Source of the DNA: Acidobacteriota bacterium
Lineage (GTDB): Bacteria > Acidobacteriota > Vicinamibacteria > Vicinamibacterales > UBA2999
Length of the DNA stretch: 64,000 bases
Assembly: GCA_018000455.1 (NCBI GenBank)
Contig: JAGNJW010000007.1
Coordinates: 62,001-126,000 of the forward strand
Direction of reading: 5' to 3'
The translations under genes were made by a program, and so were the position numbers. This document shows positions 1 to 8,572 of the stretch, piece after piece. Below the pieces are notes generated by a model. The model worked only from the letters and a program-made list of their open reading frames with translations. It was not told where the DNA came from and made no database searches. Every line of letters begins with the position of its first letter. The first letter of the stretch is position 1.

Positions 1-45
1 CGCGACCTGCCCGCCGAGTCACCCCTGGGCGCCGGCTCACGCTGA
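1..45 (+). CDS. Possible 3' end of an upstream gene (partial)
   Basis: Frame 1 is open from the left edge to a TGA at 43-45, giving 14 residues ending in AGSR. It could be the tail of a gene starting outside the window, but it is too short to identify. The bases from here to 198 hold no convincing gene, only a 10-bp palindrome at 54-63. Confidence 0.25.
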   Translation, partial: RDLPAESPLGAGSR

Positions 46-198
46 AGACCGAACGAACGTTCGAGTCCACCCGCGCGGGGACGGCGCCCGCGCACGCCGC
101 ACCCGGCGGAGTTGCCCGCCTGGCCGCCGTCGCCGCCGCCTGCCGGGCGATAGAAATCCGTCTGCAGCGGCTGGCGGCCGGGCGATGATCGGTGGTCC

Positions 199-957
199 AT
201 GAAAATCGCGACCTGGAACGTCAACGGCATCCGCGCCCGTCAGGGGCAGCTCCTCGAGTGGCTCGCCGCCGAGCGGCCTGACATCGTGTGCCTGCAGGAA
301 ATCAAGGCCAGCCTCGACCAGCTCCCGTTCGACCTGCGCGACCTCGAGGGCTACTGGACCGGCTGGCACGGCGAGAAGGGATATTCGGGCGTTGGGCTGC
401 TGGTCAGCAAGACGTTCGTCCATACGCCGCCCGTTTACACCCATCCTGCCTTCGACTTCGAGCAGCGTGTCATCTCGGCCGAGCTCGACTTGGGTCAGGG
501 GCCGGTCGTGACCTCGTCGTTCTACGTTCCGAACGGCGGCAAGGACTACCTAGCGAAGATCCGCTTCCTGACCGACATGGACGCCTGGGCGGCCGCACAT
601 CAAGCCGCCGGCCGCAGCGTGCTCTTTGCCGGCGATCTCAACGTGGCACGCACCGACCTCGACATCCATCCGAAGGAGCGGAAGCTCAATCAGGTCGGCG
701 CGCGCGAGGACGAACGCGCCCTTATCGAGCGCCTGCTGTCACGCGGCCTGGTCGACGTCGGCCGCACCCTGCATCCCGCCGACGACGCGCTCTTCACGTG
801 GTGGGCGCCGTGGCGCAACTTGAAGCAGCGCAATATCGGTTGGCGGATCGACTACATCGTGGCGTCGGGCCCACTGGCGTCGGGCGCTGTGACCTGTGTC
901 GTGCAACGGGAGTTCGGCACGAGCGACCACGGCCCCGTCGTCGCCATCTTCGCGTGA
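199..957 (+). CDS. xth: Exodeoxyribonuclease III (AP endonuclease)
   Basis: Base-excision-repair nuclease of the exonuclease III/APE1 family. It cleaves at abasic sites and degrades the 3' end of duplex DNA in the cytoplasm, using a divalent metal. The 252-aa product has the usual family length. Visible active-site motifs are WNVNGIR (residues 6-12, Asn7), LQEIK (metal-binding Glu34), YVPNGG (109-114), GDLNVA (Asp146/Asn148) and a C-terminal SDH (Asp243/His244). The ATG at 199 gives the canonical MKIATWNVNG start. The gene is probably monocistronic; the next gene begins about 85 bases downstream and is unrelated. Confidence 0.96.
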   Translation: MKIATWNVNGIRARQGQLLEWLAAERPDIVCLQEIKASLDQLPFDLRDLEGYWTGWHGEKGYSGVGLLVSKTFVHTPPVYTHPAFDFEQRVISAELDLGQGPVVTSSFYVPNGGKDYLAKIRFLTDMDAWAAAHQAAGRSVLFAGDLNVARTDLDIHPKERKLNQVGAREDERALIERLLSRGLVDVGRTLHPADDALFTWWAPWRNLKQRNIGWRIDYIVASGPLASGAVTCVVQREFGTSDHGPVVAIFA

Positions 958-1041
958 TAGGCGCGCGGCCCATGACGCCGACCGTTGGGTGTGCTCGAGG
1001 AGTTCGAGGGCACCGCGCAGTAGCCCTCGGTGAGGTCCGTC

Positions 1042-1545
1042 GTGCCTGAAGACCAGGAATTCCCGTGGTTCGCCATCTGGACCAAATCGCGCCACGAGCA
1101 GGTCGTGCGACAGCAGCTCGAACAGAAGGGCATCGAGGTTTTCCTGCCCACCGTGGTCCGCTGGTCGCGCTGGAAAGACCGGAAGAAACAGGTCGCCTGG
1201 CCGCTCTTCCCGGGCTACTGTTTCGCGCGCTTTCCGGCCAGTGAACGCGTAGCCGTCCTCTCGTGCGCCGGCGCGGCCGGCATCGTGTCGTTCGACGGCG
1301 CGCCGGCACCCATTCCCGATGCCGAGCTGGCCGCCATCCGCCAGCTGGTCGAGTCGGATCTGCAATTCGACCCCTGCCCGCTCATCAACGAGGGGGATCG
1401 CGTCGAGGTGATCTCCGGTCCGCTGCGCGGCGCGGTGGGGCGGCTCACCCGCAAGGGCGCTCACGCCCGCCTCGTGCTCGCCGTCGATCTGATCGGCCAG
1501 GGGGCCTCGGTGGAGGTCGACGCCGCCGACGTGCGGCCCTATTGA
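1042..1545 (+). CDS. NusG-family antitermination paralogue (UpxY/RfaH-like)
   Basis: About 167 aa with an N-terminal NusG (NGN) domain opening with WFAIWTKSRHE and containing FLPTV and LFPGYCFARF, typical of specialised NusG paralogues. The C-terminal KOW motif runs roughly over residues 117-150 (GDRVEVISGPLRGAVG). Such proteins travel with RNA polymerase and suppress termination in particular long operons, often those for surface polysaccharides. I chose the GTG at 1042 because GAGG lies 6 bases upstream; an in-frame GTG at 1030 would add four residues. No secY/rplK neighbours are present, so this is not the housekeeping nusG locus. Its target operon is not evident here. Confidence 0.85.
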   Translation: MPEDQEFPWFAIWTKSRHEQVVRQQLEQKGIEVFLPTVVRWSRWKDRKKQVAWPLFPGYCFARFPASERVAVLSCAGAAGIVSFDGAPAPIPDAELAAIRQLVESDLQFDPCPLINEGDRVEVISGPLRGAVGRLTRKGAHARLVLAVDLIGQGASVEVDAADVRPY

Positions 1546-1597
1546 GGCGGCGCCGGCCCCCCGTACCCTCGGCGGGCAAATTTTCGTCTATCCTGAG

Positions 1598-2611
1598 GTG
1601 ACGTTGGTACTTCAAGCTTCTGCTTCCATCCGGATGCGGCTGGCCGTGGCCGGACTGACCGCGCTCTCGCTCGCCGGCTGTTCCTTCAAGACCTTTGCCG
1701 TCAACAAGTTAGGCAACGCGCTGTCGGCCCCCGGCCCGTCCGTCTACACGACCGACGACGACCCCGATCTCATCAAGGCGGCGCTGCCGTTTTCGCTCAA
1801 GACGCTCGAGTCCCTGCTGCAGACCTCGCCGAAGCACAAGGGCATGCTGCTCACGGCCTGCTCGGGCTTCACCTCCTACGCGAATGCGTTCGTGCAGCTC
1901 GACGCCGAGGCGCTGGAATCAACCGACTACGAAGAAAGCGAACGGCTGAAGGTGCGGGCCCGGCGTCTCTACCTGCGGGGACGCGACTACTGCATGCGGC
2001 GCATGGAGCTGAAGCAGCCGGGGCTGCGCCACGCCCTGGCGAGCGACCCGGCCACGGCCCTCGGCACGACGAAGTTCGACGTCGACGAGCTGTACTGGCT
2101 CGGCGCATCGTGGGGCGCGGCCATCGCGGTCGGCGTCGACCAGCCCGACCTGGTCGCCGACTTCCCCGTCGTGCGCACGCTCATGGACCGGGCCCTGCAG
2201 ATCGACGAGGACTACGCAGACGGCGCCATCCACGAAGTGTTCATCACGCTCGACGGCATGTCGCCATCGATGGGCGGTGATGCCGTCCTCGCCCGCCAGC
2301 ATTTCGAGCGGGCGGTGGAACTCTCCAAAGGCAAGTCCGCCTCGGCCTACGTGGCCATGGCGGCCAGCGTCGCCCAGCCCGCGCAGAACAAAGAGGAGTT
2401 CATGCAGCTGCTCGACCGGGCGCTGGCGGTGAATCCCGACGACGTGCCCGACACCCGGCTGGCGACGCTCATCGCGCAACGACGGGCGCGCATCCTGCAG
2501 TCGAGGGTGGACGAACTGTTCGATGACGACCTCGCCCCGGCTGCGGCGCCGCCGCGCCTGACCGTGGCGCTCCCGGTGCCGCATGCGCCGGTGCCCTTGC
2601 TGTTCCGTTAA
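1598..2611 (+). CDS. TatT-type TRAP-associated TPR lipoprotein
   Basis: A 337-aa lipoprotein. A hydrophobic segment ends in the lipobox LAGC at about residues 25-28. The rest is helical and TPR-like, with features typical of the TatT family (YLRGRDYCMRRME, LYWLGASWGAAIAV, MDRALQIDEDYADGAIHEVF). TatT was described in Treponema as a periplasmic trimer that docks with the TRAP substrate-binding protein. The next two genes encode exactly that binding protein and the permease, so a shared transporter role is well supported. The GTG at 1598 is used; an ATG at 1634 would give a shorter, more typical signal peptide. A TATCCT element at 1589-1594 may be the operon's -10. The ligand is unknown. Confidence 0.85.
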   Translation: MTLVLQASASIRMRLAVAGLTALSLAGCSFKTFAVNKLGNALSAPGPSVYTTDDDPDLIKAALPFSLKTLESLLQTSPKHKGMLLTACSGFTSYANAFVQLDAEALESTDYEESERLKVRARRLYLRGRDYCMRRMELKQPGLRHALASDPATALGTTKFDVDELYWLGASWGAAIAVGVDQPDLVADFPVVRTLMDRALQIDEDYADGAIHEVFITLDGMSPSMGGDAVLARQHFERAVELSKGKSASAYVAMAASVAQPAQNKEEFMQLLDRALAVNPDDVPDTRLATLIAQRRARILQSRVDELFDDDLAPAAAPPRLTVALPVPHAPVPLLFR

Positions 2612-2638
2612 CCCGCCTCCCCCGAGGACATCGCTCAC

Positions 2639-3646
2639 ATGTCATTCAACTCCCGCTTGTGGATCGCCACGCTGACCCTCGTGTGCGCGGCCAGCGTGGC
2701 CAGCGCTCAGACGACGATCCGTCTGGCCTCGCCGGCGCCGCTCGGTTCGGTCTGGCACAAGGCCTTGAAGCAGTTCGAAGCCGAAGTCCGGACGGCCACC
2801 GCCGGCCGCGTCACCGTACGCGTCATCGGCGCCGCTCAGGACGACGAAGCCACGATGATCTCGAACATGAAGATCGGGCGCCAGCACGCCGCCTCGATCA
2901 CCGCGCTCGGACTGGCTTCGGTCGATCCGGCCTTCAACATCTTCTCGATCCCGATGTTCTTCAGCAGCTACGAGGAGTACCACGCCGTGCGCGCCAAGGT
3001 CGAGCCGGTGCTGAAGGAGAAGCTCGAAGCCAAGGGACTGGTGTTCCTCAATTGGGGCGATACCGGCTGGGTCTATCTGTTCAGCAAGGAACCGGTGCCG
3101 AACGTCGAGGCCCTCAAGCAGCAGCGGCTCTACACGTCGTCCGGGGCCGACGAGTTCGTACAGCTCTACAAGCAGAACGGCTTCAACCCGCGGCCACTGC
3201 CATTCACCGAGATCCAGAGCGGGCTGATGACAGGGCTGCTCGACGCGGTGCCCTCGACGCCGCTGGCGACGCTCGCCTTCCAGTGGTACCGCAACGTGCC
3301 GCAGATGCTCGACCTCGGCGTCGGCCCGCTGGCGGGTGCGACGGTGGTCGACGCCAAGGTGTGGAACAGCATCAACGAGGGCGACCGGACGAAGATTCTC
3401 GCCGTGGCCAAGAAGATGCAGGACGGACTCGACAAGAACGTGCCGGCGCAGGACACCCAGGCGCGGGCCGAGATGGCCAAGCGTGGGCTCAAGGTGACGA
3501 CACCCACCGCGGCGGCGGTCAGGGGCTTCCGCGACATGGCCGACACCTTCGCGACCTCGATGAAGGGCGGCGTCGTGCCGGCCGACATCTACGACCTGGC
3601 GACGCGCGAACGCGACGCCTTCCGTAAGACCAGCGGCTCCAAGTGA
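2639..3646 (+). CDS. TRAP transporter substrate-binding protein (DctP family)
   Basis: A 335-aa periplasmic binding protein with a signal peptide cleaved near ASVASAQ (about residue 24). The mature start TTIRLASPAPLGSVWHKAL and the later segments MFFSSYEEY, NWGDTGWVYLFS and PLPFTEIQSGLMTG match the DctP/DUF332 fold. It captures an organic acid or other small ligand and delivers it to the membrane subunit. It follows the TatT gene by 27 bases and overlaps the permease gene by 4 bases (GTGA), so the three are co-translated. The ligand cannot be read from the sequence. Confidence 0.93.
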   Translation: MSFNSRLWIATLTLVCAASVASAQTTIRLASPAPLGSVWHKALKQFEAEVRTATAGRVTVRVIGAAQDDEATMISNMKIGRQHAASITALGLASVDPAFNIFSIPMFFSSYEEYHAVRAKVEPVLKEKLEAKGLVFLNWGDTGWVYLFSKEPVPNVEALKQQRLYTSSGADEFVQLYKQNGFNPRPLPFTEIQSGLMTGLLDAVPSTPLATLAFQWYRNVPQMLDLGVGPLAGATVVDAKVWNSINEGDRTKILAVAKKMQDGLDKNVPAQDTQARAEMAKRGLKVTTPTAAAVRGFRDMADTFATSMKGGVVPADIYDLATRERDAFRKTSGSK

Positions 3647-5553
3647 GCGCCAGCCCCGGAGCCGCCGTGCCGGCCGACGCGCGCGGCCTCTCCGGGGGCG
3701 GCGTGCTGAGCGACGTCGAACACGGGTTCTCCGTCCTCGCGCTGGCACTGCTGACGCTGCTGCCGATCACCGAGATCGTGCTGCGGCGGTTCGACTCGGG
3801 CATTCCCGGCGGCACGCCGTTCGTGCAGCACCTCACGCTGGTCGTGGCGCTGCTCGGCGGCGCGCTCGCCGCCCGGGACGACCGTCTGCTGGCGCTGGCG
3901 ACCGGGTCGCTGCTGCCGGCGGGGCCGATTGCCACCGCCGCCAAGGCGCTGGCCGGCTTCGTCGGCGCCACGGTGGCGGCCCTGCTGGCGCGCGCCGGCA
4001 TCGATCTGGTGCGCTTCGAGCGCGAGGCCGGCCGCACCATCACCGAAGGCGTGCCCGTCTGGGCCTTCCAGGTGCTGCTGCCGCTCGGCTTTGCCGCCAT
4101 CGCCTGGCGCATCGTGCGTACCTCGTCGCGCTCGCACCAGGTGGCCGGTGCCGCGGCGGTGGCGGGGGTCGTGTGTGGCCTCTGGCTGGGAGCCGCGCTG
4201 CCCTTCCACTGGACGGCGCCACTCAACCCGAACATCGAGAACGATGTGCAGGCGGCCTTGCCAGGTGGCGCCAACTCCTACGGATGGTGGCTGCTGGCGC
4301 TCATCATCGGCGGGTTCGCCGGCGCGCCGATCTTCGCGCTGCTCGGCGGCGCGGCCGCCATCCTGTTCCTGTCGGAGGGCGTGCCAGGCTCGGCCATCCT
4401 CATCCAGACCTATCAGCTCTCGACCAAGCCCACGCTGGCCTCGATTCCGCTCTTCACGCTGGTCGGCGTGCTGCTGGCCGAGGGCGGCGCGCCGCAACGG
4501 CTGCTGCGGGTCTTCCGCGGGCTCTTCGGCTGGTTCCCGGGCGGCACGGCGGTCGTCTGCGCCATGCTGTGCGCGTTCTTCACCGTCTTCACCGGCGGCT
4601 CCGGCGTGACGATTCTCGCGCTCGGCGGGCTGCTCTTCCCGGCGCTCGTCAAGGACGGCTACGGCGAGAAGTTCTCGCTCGGCCTGCTCACCGCCTCCGG
4701 TTCGCTGGGGCTGCTGCTGCCGCCCGCCCTGCCGCTCATCCTCTACGGCATCGTCGCGCAGTCACCCATCGAAGACCTGTTCATCGGCGGCATCGTGCCC
4801 GGCGTGCTGCTCATCGGCATGACGTCGGCCTGGGGCATCCGCGCCGCCCTCACGCGGCAGGTGCCGCGCCCGGCCTTCGCGGTGAGTGAAGCCGTGGCGG
4901 CGCTGTGGGCGGCCAAGTGGGAGATGCTGCTGCCGGTCGTCATCGTGGGTTCGCTCTTCAGCGGATTTGCCACCACGGTGGAAGCGGCAGCGATTGGCGC
5001 GCTCTATACCTTCTTCACGCAGGTGGTCGTGCACCGCGACCTCACGATCGGCAAGGACATCAGCCGCGTGGCGGCGGAGTGTTCTTCCACCGTGGGCGGC
5101 GTGCTGCTCATCCTGGGCGTGGCCGTCGGCCTCACGAGCTGGATGATCGACGCCGACGTCCCAGGGCGCCTGCTCGAACTGACCCAGCAGCACATCTCGT
5201 CGCGCTGGGCGTTCCTGCTGGCGCTCAACGGCTTCCTGCTCGTGGTGGGCGCGATGATGGACATCTTCAGCGCCACCTTCGTCGTGGCGCCGCTGCTCGT
5301 GCCGCTGGGCCTCGCCTACGACGTGCACCCCGTGCACCTGGGCATCATCTTCATCGCCAACCTGGAACTCGGCTACCTCACGCCGCCGGTGGGCCTGAAC
5401 CTGTTCCTGGCGTCGTACCGCTTCAACAAGCCGCTCATGGAAGTGGCGGCGGCGACGTTACCGATGCTCGGCGTGCTCGCCGTCGGCGTGCTGCTCATCA
5501 CCTACGTGCCGTGGTTCACGACGGGCCTGCTGGGGTTGATGGGACGGTTGTAG
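3643..5553 (+). CDS. TRAP transporter fused permease (DctQ-DctM)
   Basis: A 636-aa membrane protein fusing the small (DctQ, about residues 20-190) and large (DctM, about 210-630) TRAP subunits that are separate in many bacteria. The DctM part shows many hydrophobic helices and conserved runs such as FTGGSGVTILALGGLLFP, LGLLLPPALPLILYG and GYLTPPVGLNLFLASY. It drives ion-coupled uptake of the ligand delivered by DctP. The GTG start overlaps the dctP stop by 4 bases. The TatT-DctP-DctQM arrangement resembles the Treponema tripartite system. Confidence 0.93.
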   Translation: MSASPGAAVPADARGLSGGGVLSDVEHGFSVLALALLTLLPITEIVLRRFDSGIPGGTPFVQHLTLVVALLGGALAARDDRLLALATGSLLPAGPIATAAKALAGFVGATVAALLARAGIDLVRFEREAGRTITEGVPVWAFQVLLPLGFAAIAWRIVRTSSRSHQVAGAAAVAGVVCGLWLGAALPFHWTAPLNPNIENDVQAALPGGANSYGWWLLALIIGGFAGAPIFALLGGAAAILFLSEGVPGSAILIQTYQLSTKPTLASIPLFTLVGVLLAEGGAPQRLLRVFRGLFGWFPGGTAVVCAMLCAFFTVFTGGSGVTILALGGLLFPALVKDGYGEKFSLGLLTASGSLGLLLPPALPLILYGIVAQSPIEDLFIGGIVPGVLLIGMTSAWGIRAALTRQVPRPAFAVSEAVAALWAAKWEMLLPVVIVGSLFSGFATTVEAAAIGALYTFFTQVVVHRDLTIGKDISRVAAECSSTVGGVLLILGVAVGLTSWMIDADVPGRLLELTQQHISSRWAFLLALNGFLLVVGAMMDIFSATFVVAPLLVPLGLAYDVHPVHLGIIFIANLELGYLTPPVGLNLFLASYRFNKPLMEVAAATLPMLGVLAVGVLLITYVPWFTTGLLGLMGRL

Positions 5554-5558
5554 CGGAC

Positions 5559-6224
5559 GTGTCGTTCTCGCCCGGTTCGAAAGAGCGCCTCACGCATCAC
5601 GACCTCGGCCGCTTCCCGGGCGACGGGCTCTTCGATCGCGTGGGCCGTGCGGTTTGTGCCGCTGGAGCGCTGCCCCGCAAGGAACTCTACGAGGCGTGGG
5701 AGGTGGCGCGACGAGTGAGGCGCCGCTGCCGTGGCGGCCGCGTGGTGGACGTGGCCGGCGGGCACGGTTTGCTGGCGCACCTGATGCTGCTGCTCGACGA
5801 CACCTCGCCCGAGGCCGTGGTCGTCGACCCGCACGTCCCGCCCTCCGCTCGCGCGCTGCACGATGCGATGGTGGCCGCCTGGTCGCGGCTGGCCGGCCGC
5901 GTGCGCTACGAGCGCCGGCCACTCGGTGACGTCGCACTCGGCCCGGACGACGTCGTCGTGTCCAGCCATGCCTGCGGCGCACTGACGGACCGCGCGCTGG
6001 AGGCTGCCGCGACGGCCCGGGCACGGGTGGCAGTGCTGCCCTGCTGCCACGACGCCGGGACGTGTCAGGCCGGGCCACTCACGGGTTGGATGGACGTCCC
6101 GCTCGCCATCGACACGCTTCGAGCGATACGCCTCGAGGCGCGCGGCTACCGGGTGTGGACGCAGACCATTCCCGAGCCGATCACTCCGAAGAACCGCTTG
6201 CTCCTCGGCATTCCCAGCGACTAG
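5559..6224 (+). CDS. SAM-dependent methyltransferase-like protein (Methyltransf_32 type)
   Basis: About 221 aa. The segment RGGRVVDVAGGHGLLAHLML (near residue 60) is a Rossmann SAM-binding motif I, followed by an acidic end of strand 2 (VVVDPH). Later, VVSSHACGALTD and AVLPCCHD are Cys/His-containing motifs found in Methyltransf_32 proteins, some of which act on RNA or protein. The GTG at 5559 lies 5 bases after the permease stop, so it is probably transcribed with the TRAP operon, though a functional link is unclear. A longer in-frame extension upstream is only a shadow of the permease gene. The substrate is unknown. Confidence 0.75.
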   Translation: MSFSPGSKERLTHHDLGRFPGDGLFDRVGRAVCAAGALPRKELYEAWEVARRVRRRCRGGRVVDVAGGHGLLAHLMLLLDDTSPEAVVVDPHVPPSARALHDAMVAAWSRLAGRVRYERRPLGDVALGPDDVVVSSHACGALTDRALEAAATARARVAVLPCCHDAGTCQAGPLTGWMDVPLAIDTLRAIRLEARGYRVWTQTIPEPITPKNRLLLGIPSD

Positions 6225-6325
6225 CCGTCGCCCTCCGACTCACAATCCTGGGCAGAATAGCGCGCCAGCATGGGTGAACCGCACGCGTCGAACGCGAAGG
6301 AGCGCTGAGGCCTACGGCGCTCGCC

Positions 6326-8368
6326 CTACGGCTGCCGGGACGCGGTCGCCGTGGCCGGGGCGGCGTCAACGCCCGGCGCTTTCTCCCACGCGTACGGCCG
6401 CTTGGTGACGTATTTCTCGAACCAGTCGAGCTCGACATTCGCCTTGAAGAGCTCGTGCCGGAGTTCGCCCCAGCCGTGGGGTTCCCGTGGTGCGATGTAG
6501 AGGTGCGTGGGCACGCCCAGGCTCTTGAGCGCCCGGTACATCTCGACCGATTGCGGCGGCGGCACGCGCACGTCCTCGCCGCCGACCAGGAAGATGGTCG
6601 GTGTCGTCACCTTCGACACGTACTTCAGCGGCGAGTGCTCCCAGTAGGTGTCGATCGGCGCGTTGGCCTGCCACGGCGTACCGCCGAACCAGGGCGTGCG
6701 GTAAGTGCGGACGTCGCTTTGCGCGTACATCGAGATCCAGTTGGCGGCGCCGGCTCCAGAGGCAGCCGCCTTGAAGCGGTTGGTGAAGGTGATGATCTTG
6801 TTGGTCATGTGGCCGCCGCCGCTCCAGCCCATCTTGGCCATGCGGTCGCCGTCCACCAGCCCGATGGCAATCAGGTGATCGACGCCGGTCATCACGTCCA
6901 GGTGCGCATTCACGAAGTAGTGGCCGACCATGTCGCGCAGAAACGCGTCACCGTAACCGGTCGAACCCCGATAGTTCGGCTGCAGCACGACGTAGCCCTT
7001 GGCCGCCAGCACCTGCGTGTAGTTGCTCCAACGGCCGAAGCCGAACTTGTCGGACGCCTGCGGGCCACCGTGCGTCTGCACCACCAGGGGATAGCGCTGG
7101 CCCTGCTGGTAATCGAGCGGATAGAAGAGCACGCCTTCGACGGTCACGCCGTCGGCGCCCTTCCACGCCACCTTCTCCTGACGAGGCAGGCGAAATTCCG
7201 TCGCGTAGCGGTCGAACACGTGGCTCACCTGCGTGATGGCGCCGGTGGTCGTCGTGAAGACGTCGCCGGCATTGGCCGGGTCGTCCTTGGTGAAGATGTG
7301 CCGGCCGCTCGCCGGGGCATAGCTCCAGCCGCCGAGCGCGTGGTTGCCGGACGTGAGTGCCTTCGGCGCGCCGCCGGCGGCCGGCATCTCGAACAACTGA
7401 CTGTGCACGCCCATGTTGGCGATGAAGAAGATGGCCCGGCCGTCTTTCGACCACGCGGCGTCGGTGACTTCGTTGCCGAACTCCTTCGTGAGGTCGCGCG
7501 CCTGGCCGCCCGCCGCCGACACCATGAAGAGATTGGCGTTGTAGTAGGTCTCGAAGGCTTCGTTGGCCTGCGAGAGGAACAGCACCTGGCTGCCGTCCGG
7601 CGAGACGCTGGCGTTGCTTTCAGACACCGCGTTCTTCGTGAGCGCCAGCGCGCCGCCGCCGGCGGCGTCCATCAACCACACCTCGCTCTGACCGCCGTCG
7701 CCGAAGTTCGGACTCGGCGCCCGGTGATGCGCGATCTTCGCGCCGTCGCGCGACAGCTCGTAATTCAGCACGGAGAAGTCGCCGCTGGTCACCCGCGACT
7801 CGGCGCGCGTCGTCACATCGATGCGCCACAGGTGCCGCTGCTCAAAATCCTCGTCGAAGGCAAAGACATCGTCCTTCGCCTTCTCGCGCGCAAGCTGCTC
7901 CTCGGGTTTCGGATCGGCGGCCAGGAAGTAGAGCCACCGGCCGTCGGGCGACCAGGCCGGGTTGCTCACCGCCGTCGCATGCGACGTGAGCACCTGCGCT
8001 TCGCCGCCCGCCATCGGCAGGAGGTGGAGCTGCGCGACGTCGGCGCCCGCCCGCTTGCCGATGAACGCCAGGTGCCGGCCATCGGGCGCCCACTGCGGCC
8101 CGCTCTCACCTTCTTCGCCATAGGTGAGCTGGGTCGCGGCCGTGCCGTCGACCCGGGCGCGCCAGATGTGGCTGATGCGCTTGTTCGCCGCCCAGTCGGC
8201 GTCGGCCTGAACGAACGCCACCGCCGTGGCGTCGGGCGAGAGCTGGGGGGCACTCACAGCCGGCATGCCGATGAGATCGACGATCGACATGGGCCGCTGC
8301 GCGAACGCGGCGGCCGGTGCAACGAGCAGCGGCAGGACCGCCACGAGGACGAAACGATAGCGGGTCAT
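6326..8368 (-). CDS. S9-family prolyl oligopeptidase-like peptidase
   Basis: A 680-aa exported serine peptidase. A signal peptide covers about residues 1-24 (ending AAAFAQ). A beta-propeller built from WD40/TolB-like repeats (SPDATAVAF, APDGRHLAF, SPDGRWLYFL, SPDGSQVLFL) fills roughly 25-420. The alpha/beta-hydrolase catalytic domain follows with Ser516 in GWSGGGH, an Asp in GGEDVRVP near 600 and His631 in EPHGWGE. It likely degrades short peptides in the periplasm. I chose the ATG at 8368 because GGAGGG stands 6 bases upstream. A TACACT element (8405-8410) may be its -10. It diverges from a TonB receptor. Confidence 0.93.
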   Translation of the reverse strand: MTRYRFVLVAVLPLLVAPAAAFAQRPMSIVDLIGMPAVSAPQLSPDATAVAFVQADADWAANKRISHIWRARVDGTAATQLTYGEEGESGPQWAPDGRHLAFIGKRAGADVAQLHLLPMAGGEAQVLTSHATAVSNPAWSPDGRWLYFLAADPKPEEQLAREKAKDDVFAFDEDFEQRHLWRIDVTTRAESRVTSGDFSVLNYELSRDGAKIAHHRAPSPNFGDGGQSEVWLMDAAGGGALALTKNAVSESNASVSPDGSQVLFLSQANEAFETYYNANLFMVSAAGGQARDLTKEFGNEVTDAAWSKDGRAIFFIANMGVHSQLFEMPAAGGAPKALTSGNHALGGWSYAPASGRHIFTKDDPANAGDVFTTTTGAITQVSHVFDRYATEFRLPRQEKVAWKGADGVTVEGVLFYPLDYQQGQRYPLVVQTHGGPQASDKFGFGRWSNYTQVLAAKGYVVLQPNYRGSTGYGDAFLRDMVGHYFVNAHLDVMTGVDHLIAIGLVDGDRMAKMGWSGGGHMTNKIITFTNRFKAAASGAGAANWISMYAQSDVRTYRTPWFGGTPWQANAPIDTYWEHSPLKYVSKVTTPTIFLVGGEDVRVPPPQSVEMYRALKSLGVPTHLYIAPREPHGWGELRHELFKANVELDWFEKYVTKRPYAWEKAPGVDAAPATATASRQP

Positions 8369-8404
8369 GACACACCCTCCAGAGAGACGGCGACGGATCG
8401 CCGG

Positions 8405-8410
8405 AGTGTA
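8405..8410 (-). promoter_or_regulatory. Putative -10 of the S9 peptidase gene
   Basis: On the minus strand this reads TACACT. It would give a leader of about 30 bases that contains the GGAGGG ribosome-binding site before the ATG at 8368. No good -35 is visible. Confidence 0.4.
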
Positions 8411-8469
8411 GCGCAGGTCGAGCGTAGACGGCCTTGCAGGATCACTTCGTGTGCCGGCGCCACCGGCCC

Positions 8470-8475
8470 TATACT
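8470..8475 (+). promoter_or_regulatory. Putative -10 of the TonB receptor gene
   Basis: The hexamer TATACT matches the sigma-70-type -10 closely, about 100 bases before the receptor start. The -35 region is weak. Together with 8405-8410 it makes this intergenic region a divergent promoter. Confidence 0.4.
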
Positions 8476-8543
8476 CGGCGGTGGCGAAACCGCTTCCCGC
8501 CCCCCGGGGACACGCGGCGTTCGTAGTTGCACTTCGGTCGTCT

Positions 8544-8557
8544 CGCAAGCGCTTGCG
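8544..8557. promoter_or_regulatory. Perfect palindrome, LacI-type operator candidate
   Basis: CGCAAGCGCTTGCG is a 14-bp perfect palindrome with a central CG, the architecture of LacI-family operators. It lies in the leader of the TonB receptor gene, just upstream of its Shine-Dalgarno GGAGGA (8562-8567). No LacI regulator is encoded in the window. Confidence 0.45.
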
Positions 8558-8572
8558 TTTCGGAGGACTGTC

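Noticed and set aside
54..63. 10-bp palindrome CGAACGTTCG upstream of exonuclease III
   Set aside because: Short and about 135 bases before the gene, with no promoter-like elements beside it. Likely chance.
6270..6308. 12-codon open frame after the methyltransferase gene
   Set aside because: Far too short to support, not preceded by a well-spaced -10 or ribosome-binding site, and next to a convergent gene end.
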